Positions 37,026 to 48,448 of a stretch of DNA of 64,000 nt are shown here, piece by piece (within the stretch, counting starts at the first letter, position 1; every line of letters starts with the position of its first letter). This DNA comes from Ralstonia pickettii. GTDB lineage: Bacteria; Pseudomonadota; Gammaproteobacteria; Burkholderiales; Burkholderiaceae. The notes beneath the pieces are model-generated. The model saw only the letters and a program-made list of their open reading frames with translations. It was not told where the DNA came from and made no database searches. The stretch is from positions 1,984,001-2,048,000 of the forward strand of contig NZ_CP104381.1 of the NCBI RefSeq assembly GCF_030582395.1, given 5' to 3'. The position numbers and the translations under genes are program-made.

Positions 37026-39086
37026 TTATTTGCCTGCCAGGAACACGAAATACGTCAGCAGCCCAACCGTGCCGATGATCATCGCGAACGCATAGTCATA
37101 GATGAAGCCGGACTGGAGCAGGCGCACGACCGTCGCGAACCAGCCCACCAGACGCGCGCTGCCGTTGACGACAACACCGTCGATCACACCTTGATCGCCG
37201 CCCTTCCACAAGCCACGGCCAAACTTGACCGCACCATTGGCAAAGACGATCTCGTTGATCTTGTCCATGTAGTACTTGTTATCCAGCAGCTTGTAGACGC
37301 CGAAGAAACGCTTGGCGATCGCCGCCGGAATATCCGGGCGTTTCAGATAGAAGAACCACGAGAGCACGACACCCGACACCAGCAGGATGAACGGTGCAGA
37401 CGTAAAGCCATGCAGCGCCATCTCGACCCAACCGTGGAAGTCTTCGGCCAGCACCTTCATCGCTTCATGGTTCTCGCTGTTGAAGATGACTTCCGAGAAC
37501 ACCACACCGTGCTTGAAGAACTCGCCGAACAGCATCGGCTGAATCGCCCAGGCACCGATGATGACCGACGGAATTGCCAGCAAAACCAGCGGTACCGTCA
37601 CCACCCACGGCGACTCGTGCGGCTTTTGGCCCGGAGCCAGCCCGTGATGGTGATCGTGATCGCCCTCTTCCTCTTCATGGTGATCGTCGTGGTGGGCGTG
37701 AGCCTTGCCAAAACGTTCTTCACCGTGAAACACCAGGAAATACATGCGGAACGAGTAGAACGCGGTCACGAACACACCAGCCAGCACAGCCCAGTAGGCA
37801 AAGCCGGCGCCCGGCAGGTGCGATTCGCGCACCGCTTCGATGATCGAGTCCTTCGAATAGAAGCCCGAGAAGAACGGCGTACCGATCAGCGCCAGCGACC
37901 CTATCAGCGAAGTGAGCCACGTAATCGGCATGTACTTGCGCAGGCCGCCCATGTTCCGCATGTCCTGATCGTGATGCATGCCGATGATGACCGAGCCTGC
38001 ACCCAAGAACAGCAGTGCCTTGAAGAACGCATGCGTCATCAGGTGGAACACGGCCACTTGGTACGCCGATGCGCCGAGCGCGACGGTCATGTAGCCGAGC
38101 TGAGACAGCGTGGAATACGCGACCACACGCTTGATGTCGGTCTGGATGATGCCCAGGAAGCCCATGAACAGCGCCGTGATGGCGCCGATAATCAGCACGA
38201 ACGACAGCGCGGTATCCGACAGCTCGAACAGCGGCGACATGCGCGCGACCATGAAGATACCGGCGGTCACCATGGTGGCCGCGTGAATCAGTGCAGAAAT
38301 CGGGGTCGGGCCTTCCATCGAGTCCGGCAGCCACACGTGCAGGGGGAACTGGGCCGATTTACCCATCGCACCGATAAACAGGCAGATACAGGCGACCGTC
38401 AGCATGTGCCAATCGGAACCCGGGAAGCCGATCGTGGCCAGGTTGTCGCGGGCGGCGAACACGTCGGCATAGCTGAGGCTGCCGCTGTAGGCGAGCAACA
38501 GGCCGATGCCGAGAACGAAACCAAAGTCACCCACGCGGTTGACCAGGAACGCCTTCATGTTGGCGTAGATGGCCGTCGGGCGCTTGAACCAGAAACCGAT
38601 CAGCAGGTACGACACCAGGCCCACGGCTTCCCAGCCGAAGAACAGTTGCAGGAAGTTGTTGCTCATCACGAGCATCAACATCGAGAACGTAAACAGCGAG
38701 ATGTATGCGAAGAAACGGTTGTAGCCGTCGTCTTCCGCCATGTAGCCGATGGTGTAGATGTGCACCATGAGCGAGACGAAAGTCACCACGCACATCATCA
38801 TCGCCGTCAGCGAATCGATGAGGAAACCGACTTCCATCTTGAGCGTGCCAACGGTCATCCATTCATAAACGGTGCCGTTGTAGCCGGCGCCATTGATGAC
38901 GTCAGACAGCGTCAGCGCAGACAGAATGAAGGCGATCGCAACACCGAGGATGGTGACGCTGTGGGATGCCGTGCGGCCGATCTTCTCACCAAAGAACTTG
39001 GTGCCGAACAGCCCGGCGATCGCCGCGCCGGCCAGCGGCGCGAGCGGGATCGCCAGCAGCAGGTTGGGATTGAGCGTGGTAGCCAT
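37026..39086 (-). CDS. nuoL: NADH-quinone oxidoreductase subunit L, with His-rich loop
   Basis: A 686-residue antiporter-like subunit ending in the long lateral helix that braces the membrane arm. Landmarks are FGWEAVGLVSYLLIGFW near 143-159, SAQFPLHVWLPDSMEGPTPISALIHAATMVTAG near 245-277 and IKRVVAYSTLSQLGYM near 322. A cytoplasm- or periplasm-facing loop near residues 455-480 reads HAHHDDHHEEEEGDHDHHH, an unusual His/Glu/Asp patch. 30 bp after nuoK. Confidence 0.97.
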   Translation of the reverse strand: MATTLNPNLLLAIPLAPLAGAAIAGLFGTKFFGEKIGRTASHSVTILGVAIAFILSALTLSDVINGAGYNGTVYEWMTVGTLKMEVGFLIDSLTAMMMCVVTFVSLMVHIYTIGYMAEDDGYNRFFAYISLFTFSMLMLVMSNNFLQLFFGWEAVGLVSYLLIGFWFKRPTAIYANMKAFLVNRVGDFGFVLGIGLLLAYSGSLSYADVFAARDNLATIGFPGSDWHMLTVACICLFIGAMGKSAQFPLHVWLPDSMEGPTPISALIHAATMVTAGIFMVARMSPLFELSDTALSFVLIIGAITALFMGFLGIIQTDIKRVVAYSTLSQLGYMTVALGASAYQVAVFHLMTHAFFKALLFLGAGSVIIGMHHDQDMRNMGGLRKYMPITWLTSLIGSLALIGTPFFSGFYSKDSIIEAVRESHLPGAGFAYWAVLAGVFVTAFYSFRMYFLVFHGEERFGKAHAHHDDHHEEEEGDHDHHHGLAPGQKPHESPWVVTVPLVLLAIPSVIIGAWAIQPMLFGEFFKHGVVFSEVIFNSENHEAMKVLAEDFHGWVEMALHGFTSAPFILLVSGVVLSWFFYLKRPDIPAAIAKRFFGVYKLLDNKYYMDKINEIVFANGAVKFGRGLWKGGDQGVIDGVVVNGSARLVGWFATVVRLLQSGFIYDYAFAMIIGTVGLLTYFVFLAGK

Positions 39087-39116
39087 GGAACGCTTCTTAT
39101 AGGTGGGATGCGGAGG

Positions 39117-39428
39117 TCAGCCCTTCAGGCTGTCCAGATCGTCGACGTTGATGGTGTCCAGATTACGGAACAGCACCACCAGGATGGCGAGACCGATCGC
39201 GGATTCCGCCGCAGCCACCGTCAGGATGAAAAACACGAACACCTGCCCCGCCAGATCGCCCAGGTAGTGGGAGAACGCGACGAAGTTCAGGTTGACCGCC
39301 AGCAGCATCAATTCGATCGCCATCAGCAGCACGATGACGTTCTTGCGGTTCAGGAAAATGCCGACAATGCTGATGGCAAACAGCACCGCGCCGAGCACGA
39401 GGTAATGGGCAAGGGATAATGAAGACAT
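39117..39428 (-). CDS. nuoK: NADH-quinone oxidoreductase subunit K
   Basis: A 103-residue subunit with three transmembrane helices. The start [30 protein letters not shown] and [20 protein letters not shown] (conserved membrane Glu residues of the proton path) are visible. It ends with [15 protein letters not shown]. 17 bp after nuoJ. Confidence 0.97.
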   Translation of the reverse strand: MSSLSLAHYLVLGAVLFAISIVGIFLNRKNVIVLLMAIELMLLAVNLNFVAFSHYLGDLAGQVFVFFILTVAAAESAIGLAILVVLFRNLDTINVDDLDSLKG

Positions 39429-39445
39429 ATGGGTTCTCCCGGGGC

Positions 39446-40078
39446 TCAGCTCTTGGATTCAGCCGAAGCTGCGCCGGCGGACTTTTCCGCCGGCATCGAG
39501 ACCAGGCGCACGCGGTCCTTGCGCTTCACGCGGATCTGATCGGACACGTTCTGTGCCTTGGTGTCCTTGCGGCGGCGTGCGGTCAAGGCGACGGCGGCCA
39601 CAATCGCCAGCAGCAACACCGCGCCAGCCACTTCAAAGGCATAGATGTAATCGGTATAGATCAGCTTCCCGAGCGCCTGTGTGTTCGGCCCATTAAAGCC
39701 CTTCGGCAGTTCCTGCACCGGCTGCACGCGGCCCATGAAGGTCTTGGTCAGCACGACGGCCATTTCCAAGATGATGACCACGCCCACGAAGGCCGCCATC
39801 GGTACGTAGGTCCAGAAATCGCGTCGCAGGTGTTCGATGTCGATATCGATCATCATCACCACGAACAGGAACAGCACCATCACTGCCCCAACGTAGACCA
39901 GCACCAGCGTGATGGCGAGGAATTCCGCCTTGAGCAGCATCCAGATCGCCGCCGCAGTGAAAAACGAGAGCACGAGGAACAGCGCCGCGTGCACCGGGTT
40001 CTTCGCGGTGATGACCTTCAGCGCTGCGAGCACCAGCACGAGCGCGAAACAGTAGAAGATGATCGTCGTGATTTCCAT
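39446..40078 (-). CDS. nuoJ: NADH-quinone oxidoreductase subunit J
   Basis: A 210-residue subunit with five transmembrane helices. Start at 40078, [23 protein letters not shown]. The key TM3 segment [20 protein letters not shown], whose kinked helix lines the junction with NuoK, is at about residues 58-77. The C-terminus is a basic tail with [19 protein letters not shown] longer upstream frame is not family-like and is rejected. Confidence 0.95.
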   Translation of the reverse strand: MEITTIIFYCFALVLVLAALKVITAKNPVHAALFLVLSFFTAAAIWMLLKAEFLAITLVLVYVGAVMVLFLFVVMMIDIDIEHLRRDFWTYVPMAAFVGVVIILEMAVVLTKTFMGRVQPVQELPKGFNGPNTQALGKLIYTDYIYAFEVAGAVLLLAIVAAVALTARRRKDTKAQNVSDQIRVKRKDRVRLVSMPAEKSAGAASAESKS

Positions 40079-40224
40079 GATCCTGGCACGGGCCGTTTTG
40101 CGGCACGCGCTTGTCCAAAGCTGCGATGGCATGACGCCACCGCAACTGGTTGGCTCTGCAAGAGCCGTTGTCCAACCGGGATGTCAACTGCACCGCCCGC
40201 CTACTGCACGGCGGACGTCTTGAA
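40079..40224. other. 146-bp intergenic spacer within the nuo operon (nuoI-nuoJ)
   Basis: The only notable gap in the second half of the operon. It contains a small hairpin GGCTCT-GCA-AGAGCC at about 40151-40165 and no convincing reading frame, promoter or T-run. It may be a processing or stability site. Confidence 0.5.
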
Positions 40225-40716
40225 TCAGCGGTACTTTGCGTCGGCCGCTTTGTTGGCCGCGATTTCCGGCTCGAAGCGATCCCCCACGGCCAGCAGCATG
40301 TCTTTGGTGAAATACAGGTCGCCGCGCTTTTCACCGTGGTATTCGAGGATGTGCGTCTCGACGATGGCGTCCACCGGACAAGCCTCTTCGCAGAAGCCGC
40401 AGAAAATACACTTCGTCAGGTCGATGTCGTAGCGCGTGGTGCGGCGGGTGCCGTCGTCACGCTGATCCGACTCGATCGTGATGGCCAGAGCCGGGCAAAC
40501 GGCTTCGCACAGCTTGCACGCAATGCAGCGCTCTTCGCCGTTCGGATAGCGACGCAGTGCATGTAGACCGCGAAAGCGCGGCGACAGCGGCGTCTTCTCT
40601 TCCGGAAAGAGAACGGTGATCTTGCGCGCAAACAGGTAGCGCCCGGTCAGCGCCAGCCCCTTGAAGAGTTCCTTCAGGAGCAGGCTGTTAAAGAATTCCT
40701 TGATGGCAAGCAACAT
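40225..40716 (-). CDS. nuoI: NADH-quinone oxidoreductase subunit I (2x 4Fe-4S)
   Basis: A 163-residue ferredoxin-like subunit carrying clusters N6a and N6b. The two motifs are [12 protein letters not shown] near residues 63-74 and [12 protein letters not shown] near 103-114. The N-terminal amphipathic helices [18 protein letters not shown] attach it to the membrane arm. 20 bp after nuoH. Confidence 0.98.
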   Translation of the reverse strand: MLLAIKEFFNSLLLKELFKGLALTGRYLFARKITVLFPEEKTPLSPRFRGLHALRRYPNGEERCIACKLCEAVCPALAITIESDQRDDGTRRTTRYDIDLTKCIFCGFCEEACPVDAIVETHILEYHGEKRGDLYFTKDMLLAVGDRFEPEIAANKAADAKYR

Positions 40717-40736
40717 GGTGCCTTCCTATTGTCCCG

Positions 40737-41801
40737 TTACTTCCAGATGTTCCACGGCGACACCAACCAGATGGCGACGACGACAAGCCAGCCCACAGTG
40801 AGCGGAATGAAGATCTTCCAGCCCAGACGCATGATCTGGTCGTAGCGATAACGCGGGAACGATGCGCGCAGCCAGATGAAGACCGACAGCAGCAGGAAAA
40901 CCTTGATCAGCAGCCAGAAGAAGCCCGGAATCCAGTTGAAGACCGGTGCATCGATCGGCGAAGCCCAGCCGCCCAGGAACAGCGTTGCGGTCAGCGCGGA
41001 GATCACGATCATGTTGATGTACTCGGCCAGGAAGAACAGCGCGAACGCCATGCCCGAGTATTCGATCATGTGACCGGCCACGATTTCGGATTCGCCTTCC
41101 ACCACATCGAATGGGTGGCGGTTCGTTTCAGCCACACCCGAGATGAAGTAGACGCCAAACATCGGCAGCAGCGGCAGCCAGTTCCACGAGAGGATGTTGA
41201 TGCCGTGACCCGCAAAAAAACCGCGATTCTGCGAATTAACGATGTCCGACAGGTTCAGGCTGCCTGTCACCATCAGCACCGTCACGAGCGCGAAGCCCAT
41301 CGCAATTTCGTACGAAATCATCTGTGCCGAAGCGCGCATCGCACCCAGGAACGCGTACTTCGAGTTCGACGCCCAGCCCGCCAGGATCACGCCGTATACG
41401 CCCACCGAGCTGATCGCCATCACGTACAACAGGCCGGCGTTGATGTTCGACACCATGGCTTCCGCTTGGAACGGGATCACGGCCCAGATCGCCACCGCCG
41501 GCATCAGCACCATCAGCGGCGCAATGATGTACATGCCACGGCTGACCGCGCTAGGCACCATGACTTCCTTGAGCAGCAGCTTGAGCACGTCGGCAATCGG
41601 CTGCAGCAGGCCCATCGGGCCAACGCGGTTCGGGCCCAGACGCACGTGCATCCAGCCGATGAGCTTGCGCTCCCACAGAATCAGGTAAGCCACGCACAGC
41701 AGCAGCGGCAGAATGATGCAGACCGCGCGAACCAGCGTCCAGATCAGCGGCCACCACCCACCGAAGGTAGCGGTACCGAAAGAAGTAATCGACTCGATCA
41801 T
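40737..41801 (-). CDS. nuoH: NADH-quinone oxidoreductase subunit H
   Basis: A 354-residue membrane subunit forming the quinone chamber. Recognisable are [34 protein letters not shown] (about residues 44-77), [20 protein letters not shown] near 225-244 and [14 protein letters not shown] [15 protein letters not shown] near 315. Eight or nine hydrophobic helices. 8 bp after nuoG. Confidence 0.98.
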   Translation of the reverse strand: MIESITSFGTATFGGWWPLIWTLVRAVCIILPLLLCVAYLILWERKLIGWMHVRLGPNRVGPMGLLQPIADVLKLLLKEVMVPSAVSRGMYIIAPLMVLMPAVAIWAVIPFQAEAMVSNINAGLLYVMAISSVGVYGVILAGWASNSKYAFLGAMRASAQMISYEIAMGFALVTVLMVTGSLNLSDIVNSQNRGFFAGHGINILSWNWLPLLPMFGVYFISGVAETNRHPFDVVEGESEIVAGHMIEYSGMAFALFFLAEYINMIVISALTATLFLGGWASPIDAPVFNWIPGFFWLLIKVFLLLSVFIWLRASFPRYRYDQIMRLGWKIFIPLTVGWLVVVAIWLVSPWNIWK

Positions 41802-41809
41802 GTTGACCC

Positions 41810-44161
41810 TTACACCGTAGCCGCCAGCGCGGACGATTCAACCTTCTCAACGCTTACCGCACCGAACATGGCACCCAGTTGCGCCGACGCTTCGGTAGCG
41901 GCCGGCACGCGGATCACGCCAGAAGCCAGCGACTTGTCCAGCACGGCCGGCAGCACCACGCTGCGCTGCCCTTGCGTCACGCGCACGGCGTCACCATTGG
42001 CCAGGCCCAGTTGTGCGTAGAGATCAGCCGGCAAGCCAGCACGCACGGCAGCACGTGCTGCAGCCGTCAGTTGCAGCGAACCGGCGCGGCGCACGATCGG
42101 ATCGGCGTGGTAAATCGGCACATCGGCCAGACGCTCGATGCCTGCCGTAGTAGCAACTGGGGCGGCGGTCTGCGCAATCGTCGCGTTCGACAAACGCTCG
42201 GTGACCGGCTTGGCCAGCACTTCGTCGCGCACCACTTCCGAGCTGTCGTACTCAAAGCCAGACACGTTCAGCAGGTTGCCCAGTACCCGCAGGACCTTCC
42301 AGGCGGGTCGCGAGTCACCCAGGCTGCGCACAACGCCATTGAAGCTTTGCGGCAATCCCTCGCAGTTGATGAACGTGCCCGAGGTTTCGGTGAAGGGAGC
42401 CGTCGGCAGCAGCACGTCCGCGTATTCAAGTGCGGCGCGAGAGGCAAACGGCGCTAGCACGATCACGGTGTCGGCTTGGTCCAGTGCTGCACGCGTTTGC
42501 GTGGGGTTGGCGGTATCGAATTCCGGCTCGGCGCCCAACAGCACGTAAGCGCGGCGCGGTTGCGCCAGCATGGCGGCGGCATCCAAGCCATTGCCTTGGG
42601 GGAGCGCCCCGGCGATGTAACCACCAACCGTGTTGGCTGCTTCCGTCAGGAAGCCAAGCGTCGCGCCGGTCTGCTGCGCGACCCACTGGGCCAACGCATG
42701 CAGTTGCGAAAACTGCGGGTGCGCCACGGCGGCGTTGCCGAGGAACACAGCCTTGCGCTCGCCCGAAGCGAGGCTTGCGGCGATGCGCCGGGCAATGTCA
42801 CCGGCTTCGATTCCATCGGTGCCGCCTGGACGGGCAACATTATTGGCAGCAGCCACGGCCACCGCCACTTGCGACAGCAGCGACAGCCATTGCGACGGTG
42901 CGCCCAACAGTTGGGTGGCAGGCATCAGCAGATCTTCGCCACCTGCGCCGATCATGCTCAGTTGTGCACCCTTCTTGCCTGCCTGACGCAGACGCGCGGC
43001 CAGCAGTGGGTGATCCTTGCGCAGGAAAGAGCCTACGACCAGCGTACGCTGCAGCAGCGACACGTCGGCGATCGGCATGCCAAGCCACGGAGCGCCCGTT
43101 GGCTTGACCGAGAAATCGGACTGACGCAAACGGAAGTCGACGTTGTCGCTGCCAATGCCGCGCACCAGCTTTTGCAGCAGGAACAGCTCTTCAAGCGTGC
43201 TGTGTGGGCTGGCCAATGCACCGATTTGCTCCGCACCGTGGTCACGCTTGATTTCGTTCAGGCCGTTGGCAACGTACTCCAGTGCGGTAGTCCAGTCGAC
43301 AGCCTTCCATTGACCACCTTGCTTGAGCATCGGTTGGGTCAGGCGGTCATCGCTGTTCACGCCCTCATAGGCAAAGCGATCCTTATCGGAAAGCCAGCAT
43401 TCGTTGATGGCTTCGTTGTCCAGCGGAAGAACGCGCATCACGCGCTGATTCTTCGTCTGGACGATCACGTTAGCGCCCAGGCCATCGTGCGGCGACACCG
43501 ACTTGCGGCGTGCCAGCTCCCACGTACGAGCGGAATAGCGGAACGGCTTGCTGGTCAGTGCGCCAACGGGGCACAGATCGATCATGTTGCCCGACAACTC
43601 GGAGTCAACGGTCTGCCCGACGAACGTTGTGATCTCGGAATGCTCGCCGCGGTTGAGCATGCCCAGTTCCATCACGCCCGCAATTTCCTGGCCGAAACGG
43701 ACACAGCGCGTGCAGTGAATGCAGCGCGTCATCTCTTCCATGGAGATCAACGGGCCCACGTTCTTGTGGAACACCACACGCTTCTCTTCCTGGTAGCGCG
43801 ATTCGGACTTGCCATAACCCACGGCCAAGTCCTGCAGTTGGCACTCGCCGCCCTGGTCACAGATCGGGCAATCCAACGGGTGGTTGATCAGCAGGAACTC
43901 CATCACGGACTTCTGCGCCTTCACTGCCTTCTCGGAGTTTGTGAAGACCTTCATGCCCGCGGTGACGGGCGTGGCGCAGGCCGGCAGCGCCTTGGGCGCC
44001 TTCTCGACCTCGACCAGGCACATCCGGCAGTTGGCCGCGACCGACAGTTTGCGGTGATAGCAGAAGTGAGGAATGTAGGTGCCCGTCTGGCGAGCAGCCT
44101 CCATCACCAGGCTGCCTTCGGCAACCTCGACCTTCTTGCCATCGATTTCGATTTCAACCAT
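41810..44161 (-). CDS. nuoG: NADH-quinone oxidoreductase subunit G
   Basis: A 783-residue iron-sulfur subunit. The N-terminal [2Fe-2S] ligands lie in [20 protein letters not shown] (about residues 29-48) and ACATPV. A His-Cys3 cluster is at [14 protein letters not shown] near 97-110, and a further 4Fe-4S cluster at [16 protein letters not shown] near 147-162. A molybdopterin-oxidoreductase-like domain without cofactor follows. The C-terminal third is Ala-rich and divergent, as in betaproteobacteria. 12 bp after nuoF. Confidence 0.97.
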   Translation of the reverse strand: MVEIEIDGKKVEVAEGSLVMEAARQTGTYIPHFCYHRKLSVAANCRMCLVEVEKAPKALPACATPVTAGMKVFTNSEKAVKAQKSVMEFLLINHPLDCPICDQGGECQLQDLAVGYGKSESRYQEEKRVVFHKNVGPLISMEEMTRCIHCTRCVRFGQEIAGVMELGMLNRGEHSEITTFVGQTVDSELSGNMIDLCPVGALTSKPFRYSARTWELARRKSVSPHDGLGANVIVQTKNQRVMRVLPLDNEAINECWLSDKDRFAYEGVNSDDRLTQPMLKQGGQWKAVDWTTALEYVANGLNEIKRDHGAEQIGALASPHSTLEELFLLQKLVRGIGSDNVDFRLRQSDFSVKPTGAPWLGMPIADVSLLQRTLVVGSFLRKDHPLLAARLRQAGKKGAQLSMIGAGGEDLLMPATQLLGAPSQWLSLLSQVAVAVAAANNVARPGGTDGIEAGDIARRIAASLASGERKAVFLGNAAVAHPQFSQLHALAQWVAQQTGATLGFLTEAANTVGGYIAGALPQGNGLDAAAMLAQPRRAYVLLGAEPEFDTANPTQTRAALDQADTVIVLAPFASRAALEYADVLLPTAPFTETSGTFINCEGLPQSFNGVVRSLGDSRPAWKVLRVLGNLLNVSGFEYDSSEVVRDEVLAKPVTERLSNATIAQTAAPVATTAGIERLADVPIYHADPIVRRAGSLQLTAAARAAVRAGLPADLYAQLGLANGDAVRVTQGQRSVVLPAVLDKSLASGVIRVPAATEASAQLGAMFGAVSVEKVESSALAATV

Positions 44162-44173
44162 GTTCTGCCACGC

Positions 44174-45469
44174 TTAAATGTAGGTGGGCACCATGCACTG
44201 CTTGTGTTCGACGTGATACGCGAACTCATCCCAGTAGTGCTTGAGCATGCCGCGGACCGGCATCGCGGCGGCATCGCCGAGCGCGCAGATGGTCCGGCCC
44301 ATGATGTTTTCGGCCACGTTGTTCAGCAGGTCCAGGTCTTCCTGGCGGCCCTTGCCGTGCTCGATGCGATCGACGACGCGGTACAGCCACCCGGTGCCCT
44401 CACGGCACGGCGTGCACTGGCCGCACGACTCTTCGTAATAAAAATAAGACAGACGCAGCAGCGACTTCACCATGCAGCGCGTTTCGTCCATCACGATGAC
44501 GGCGCCCGAGCCCAGCATCGAACCCGCCTTGGCGATCGAGTCGTAGTCCATGTCGGAGGCCATCATCAGGTCAGCCGGCACCACCGGCGCCGACGATCCA
44601 CCCGGGATGACCGCCTTGAGCTTCTTGCCACCGCGCATACCGCCGGCCAACTCCAGCAGCTTAGAGAACGGCGTGCCGAGCGGAATCTCGTAGTTGCCCG
44701 GACGCTCCACATCGCCAGACACAGAGAAGATCTTGGAGCCGCCGTTGTTCGGCTTGCCCATCTTCAAGTAGTTGTCCGGACCGATGGCCAACAAGAACGG
44801 CACCGCGGCAAAGGTTTCGGTGTTGTTGATGGTGGTCGGCTTGCCGTACAAGCCGAAGCTCGCCGGGAACGGCGGCTTGAACCGCGGCTGGCCCTTCTTG
44901 CCTTCCAGCGATTCGAGCAGTGCGGTCTCTTCACCGCAGATGTACGCGCCATAACCATGGTGCGCATGCAGCTGGAAGTTGAAGCCGGAGCCCAGGATGT
45001 TGTCACCGAGGAAGCCCGCAGCGCGCGCCTCTTCCAGTGCCTGTTCAAAGATCTTGTATTCGTTCCAGATCTCGCCGTGGATGTAGTTGTAGCCCACGGT
45101 GATGCCCATCGCGTAGCCGCCAATGGCCATGCCTTCGATCAGCGCGTGCGGGTTGTAGCGAATGATGTCGCGATCCTTGAACGTACCCGGCTCACCTTCG
45201 TCCGTGTTGCAAACGAGATACTTCTGGCCCGGGAACTGGCGTGGCATGAAGCTCCACTTCAAGCCGGTCGGGAAACCCGCACCGCCACGGCCGCGCAGGC
45301 CCGACGCCTTCACGTCAGCGATGACCTGCTCGGGGGTGATCTTCTCGGTAAGGATGCGTTTGAGCTGTTGATAGCCGCCACGCTTGACGTAATCTTCAAG
45401 ATGCCAGTTGTCGCCGTTCAGACCGGCGAGAATCAACGGCTGGATATGTCGATCGTGCAGAGAGGTCAT
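44174..45469 (-). CDS. nuoF: NADH-quinone oxidoreductase subunit F (NADH/FMN-binding)
   Basis: A 431-residue subunit that oxidises NADH through FMN. The NADH loop [18 protein letters not shown] is near residues 55-72, the FMN region [22 protein letters not shown] near 175-196, and the N3 4Fe-4S motif [12 protein letters not shown] near 345-356 with a distal Cys near 390. Starts immediately after the nuoE stop. Confidence 0.98.
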   Translation of the reverse strand: MTSLHDRHIQPLILAGLNGDNWHLEDYVKRGGYQQLKRILTEKITPEQVIADVKASGLRGRGGAGFPTGLKWSFMPRQFPGQKYLVCNTDEGEPGTFKDRDIIRYNPHALIEGMAIGGYAMGITVGYNYIHGEIWNEYKIFEQALEEARAAGFLGDNILGSGFNFQLHAHHGYGAYICGEETALLESLEGKKGQPRFKPPFPASFGLYGKPTTINNTETFAAVPFLLAIGPDNYLKMGKPNNGGSKIFSVSGDVERPGNYEIPLGTPFSKLLELAGGMRGGKKLKAVIPGGSSAPVVPADLMMASDMDYDSIAKAGSMLGSGAVIVMDETRCMVKSLLRLSYFYYEESCGQCTPCREGTGWLYRVVDRIEHGKGRQEDLDLLNNVAENIMGRTICALGDAAAMPVRGMLKHYWDEFAYHVEHKQCMVPTYI

Positions 45470-45973
45470 TTACTTGCCTGCTCCGTTGGTCGGCGCCTTC
45501 GACTGGAGGTCGGCGATCAGCGCGTCGAGCTTCTCGTTGCTCATGAAGCTGCACATGTGGGTGTTGTTGACGATCATGACGGGTGCATCACCGCACGCGC
45601 CCATGCACTCGCCTTCCTTCAGCGTGAAGTTGCCGTCGGCGGTGGTCTCGTTGAAACCGATGCCCAGCTTCTTCTTCAGGTAGTCGGCAGCACGTTCGCC
45701 GCCCGACAGCGCGCACGGCAAGTTCGTGCACACCGACAGCTTGAAGCGGCCAACCGGCTTGGTGTCGTACATGTTATAGAACGTCGCCACTTCCTCGACC
45801 CACACCGGCGGCATTTCGAGGTATTCGGCCACGAACTGCATGACTTCGGGCGAGACCCAGCCTTTCTCGCTCTGCGCGACCGCCAGCGCCGCCATCACGG
45901 CGGACTGCTTCTGGTCGGCGGGATATTTCGCGACCGCCCGGTCGATTTCCTTGAGAGCTTCTGCTGATAGCAT
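45470..45973 (-). CDS. nuoE: NADH-quinone oxidoreductase subunit E
   Basis: A 167-residue thioredoxin-like [2Fe-2S] subunit. Cluster N1a ligands are visible as CTNLPC near residues 82-87 and CMGAC near 123-127. The N-terminal helical domain includes VMAALAVAQSEKGWVSPEVMQFVAEYLEMP. Separated from nuoD by 115 bp, the longest gap in the first half of the operon, in which I see no gene. Confidence 0.97.
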   Translation of the reverse strand: MLSAEALKEIDRAVAKYPADQKQSAVMAALAVAQSEKGWVSPEVMQFVAEYLEMPPVWVEEVATFYNMYDTKPVGRFKLSVCTNLPCALSGGERAADYLKKKLGIGFNETTADGNFTLKEGECMGACGDAPVMIVNNTHMCSFMSNEKLDALIADLQSKAPTNGAGK

Positions 45974-46088
45974 GTTCGTTGCGATTGGTGCGGGACGCGG
46001 GGCGTATTACCTAAGTACCTTACCCCGGCGTGCGTCCTCGTTTCACAGCCGCGCTTGCCTGCGCGTCAAACCGTTGTTTCCTGCGGGC

Positions 46089-47342
46089 TCAGCGATCGAT
46101 CTCGCCAAACACGATGTCCTGCGTACCGATGATCGTCACCGCATCGGCAATCATGTGACCCTTCGCCATTTCGTCGAGCGCGGCCAGATGAACGAAGCCC
46201 GGGGCGCGAATCTTCAGACGGTACGGCTTGTTGGCGCCGTCGGAGATTGCATAAATGCCGAACTCGCCCTTCGGATGCTCAACGGCGGCATACGCCTCGC
46301 CTTCGGGCACGTGCATACCTTCGGTGAAGAGCTTGAAGTGGTGAATCAGCTCTTCCATGTTGGTCTTCATGTCCACGCGCGACGGAGGCGCCACCTTGTG
46401 GTTATCGGTGATCACCGGACCCGGGTTCTTGCGCAGCCACTCGATGCACTGACGAATGATGCGATTGCTCTGGCGCATTTCTTCGACGCGCACCAGATAA
46501 CGGTCGTAGCAATCACCGTTCACGCCGACCGGAATGTCGAAATCGATGCGGTCGTACACTTCGTACGGCTGCTTCTTGCGCACATCCCACTCGATACCCG
46601 AACCACGCAGCATCGCACCCGAGAAGCCTTTGTTGAGCGCGCGCTCCGGAGTCACCACCCCGATGCCAACGAGACGCTGCTTCCAAATCCGGTTGTCGGT
46701 CAGCAGGGTTTCGTATTCGTCAACGTACTTCGGGAAGCGGTTGGTGAAGTCTTCAATGAAGTCCAGCAGCGAACCCGAACGCGCTTCGTTCAGGGCAGCC
46801 AGGGCCTTCTCGTTGCGCACCTTGGATGCCTTGTATTGCGGCATCGTGTCAGGCAGGTCGCGATAGACACCGCCCGGGCGGTAGTAGGCTGCGTGCATGC
46901 GCGCACCCGAAACCGCCTCGTACATATCAAACAGGTCTTCGCGCTCACGGAAGGCGTACAGAAACACCGCCATGGCACCCACGTCCAGCGCGTGCGAACC
47001 AATCCACATCAGGTGGTTCATGATCCGCGTGATTTCGTCGAACATCACGCGGATGTACTGCGCACGCAGCGGCACTTCGAGACCCAGCAGGCGTTCGATT
47101 GCCATCACGTAGGCGTGCTCGTTGACCATCATCGACACATAGTCGAGTCGATCCATGTACGGCACGCTCTGAATCCAGGTCTTCTGTTCAGCGAGCTTTT
47201 CCGTCGCGCGATGCAGCAGACCGATGTGCGGGTCGGCGCGTTGAATGACTTCGCCGTCCAGTTCCAGCACGAGGCGCAGCACGCCGTGTGCGGCCGGGTG
47301 TTGCGGACCGAAGTTCAGGGTGTAGTTCTTGATATCTGCCAT
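46089..47342 (-). CDS. nuoD: NADH-quinone oxidoreductase subunit D (49-kDa type)
   Basis: A 417-residue quinone-site subunit, related to NiFe hydrogenase large subunits. The motif [22 protein letters not shown] (about residues 10-31) provides the quinone-site His, and [18 protein letters not shown] near 57-74 follows. The C-terminus [34 protein letters not shown] is typical. 13 bp after nuoC. Confidence 0.98.
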   Translation of the reverse strand: MADIKNYTLNFGPQHPAAHGVLRLVLELDGEVIQRADPHIGLLHRATEKLAEQKTWIQSVPYMDRLDYVSMMVNEHAYVMAIERLLGLEVPLRAQYIRVMFDEITRIMNHLMWIGSHALDVGAMAVFLYAFREREDLFDMYEAVSGARMHAAYYRPGGVYRDLPDTMPQYKASKVRNEKALAALNEARSGSLLDFIEDFTNRFPKYVDEYETLLTDNRIWKQRLVGIGVVTPERALNKGFSGAMLRGSGIEWDVRKKQPYEVYDRIDFDIPVGVNGDCYDRYLVRVEEMRQSNRIIRQCIEWLRKNPGPVITDNHKVAPPSRVDMKTNMEELIHHFKLFTEGMHVPEGEAYAAVEHPKGEFGIYAISDGANKPYRLKIRAPGFVHLAALDEMAKGHMIADAVTIIGTQDIVFGEIDR

Positions 47343-47355
47343 GATCGGGCGCCCT

Positions 47356-47958
47356 TCAGTGCTTCAGACCACCGTATTGATCCTCGCGGATCACACGCGG
47401 CGTAATCTCGCGCGGCTCGATGGTCACCGGCTGATAGACCACGCGACGCTGCACCGGGTCGTAGCGCATTTCAACGTAACCCGACACGGGAAAATCCTTG
47501 CGGAACGGATGGCCGATGAAGCCGTAGTCGGTCAGGATGCGACGCAGGTCCGGGTGGCCTTCGAACACCAGGCCATAGAGGTCAAATGCCTCACGTTCGT
47601 ACCAGTCGGCGGAATTCCAGATCGTCGTCACGGACGCCACCACCGGCAGGTCATCGTCCGGCGCGAACACGCGAACGCGAACACGCCAGTTGTGCGTGAT
47701 CGACAGCAGGTGGGACACAGCAGCAAAACGCGGGCCGTTCCAGGCACCGTCACCGTAATCGGCATAATCGACGCCACACAGGTCGATCAGCTGCTCAAAT
47801 TTAAGCGAGGCTTCGTCGCGCAGCGTGCGCATGACGTCGTAGTAATCGGCAGCCTTCACTACGAGAGTGAGTTCACCAATCGACTCAGTCAGGCTTTGAA
47901 CGCGATCGCCCAGCGCCTTTTCCAGCGCGGCCTTCAGGGTGGCAAGCTTCTCGGTCAT
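47356..47958 (-). CDS. nuoC: NADH-quinone oxidoreductase subunit C (30-kDa type)
   Basis: A 200-residue peripheral subunit. The hallmark [39 protein letters not shown] spans about residues 112-150. It is separate from NuoD, unlike the fused NuoCD of enterobacteria. Starts 1 bp after nuoB ends. Confidence 0.97.
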   Translation of the reverse strand: MTEKLATLKAALEKALGDRVQSLTESIGELTLVVKAADYYDVMRTLRDEASLKFEQLIDLCGVDYADYGDGAWNGPRFAAVSHLLSITHNWRVRVRVFAPDDDLPVVASVTTIWNSADWYEREAFDLYGLVFEGHPDLRRILTDYGFIGHPFRKDFPVSGYVEMRYDPVQRRVVYQPVTIEPREITPRVIREDQYGGLKH

Positions 47959-47959
47959 G

Positions 47960-48442
47960 TCAGGCCTTGCGCGCGATGGTGTTGGTGCGACGGATCTTGG
48001 CCTGCAGCTGGATGATGCCGTAGATCAGCGCTTCAGCCGTGGGCGGACAGCCCGGCACGTACACATCGACCGGCACGATGCGATCGCAGCCGCGCACGAC
48101 AGAATACGAGTAGTGGTAGTAACCGCCGCCATTCGCGCACGAGCCCATGGAGATGACCCAGCGAGGCTCGGCCATCTGGTCGTACACCTTGCGCAGTGCA
48201 GGCGCCATCTTGTTGCACAGTGTCCCGGCCACGATCATCACGTCAGACTGACGCGGCGACGGACGAAACACCACGCCAAAACGGTCCAGGTCATAACGCG
48301 ACGCGCCGGCATGCATCATTTCCACAGCACAGCACGCCAGACCGAACGTCATCGGCCACAGGGACCCGGTACGGGTCCAATTGATCAGCTTGTCAGCGGT
48401 TGTCGTGACAAAGCCTTCGTTGAGTACGCCTTCGATCGCCAT
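47960..48442 (-). CDS. nuoB: NADH-quinone oxidoreductase subunit B (N2 cluster)
   Basis: A 160-residue subunit holding the terminal 4Fe-4S cluster N2. The adjacent Cys pair is in GLACCAVEM near residues 36-44, the third Cys in [11 protein letters not shown] near 98-108 and the fourth in [14 protein letters not shown] near 132-145. Preceded by nuoA with a 6-bp gap. Confidence 0.98.
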   Translation of the reverse strand: MAIEGVLNEGFVTTTADKLINWTRTGSLWPMTFGLACCAVEMMHAGASRYDLDRFGVVFRPSPRQSDVMIVAGTLCNKMAPALRKVYDQMAEPRWVISMGSCANGGGYYHYSYSVVRGCDRIVPVDVYVPGCPPTAEALIYGIIQLQAKIRRTNTIARKA

Positions 48443-48448
48443 TTCACA

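Noticed and set aside
37191..39419. Long plus-strand open frame opposite nuoL and nuoK
   Set aside because: Shadow of nuoL/nuoK; composition rich in Arg, His, Gln and Asp with no domain.
42476..45967. Very long open frame (over 1,100 codons) on the plus strand opposite nuoG-nuoF-nuoE
   Set aside because: It is antisense to three certain genes. Its Arg/His/Gln-rich composition is typical of the opposite frame of GC-rich coding DNA, and it shows no family motif.
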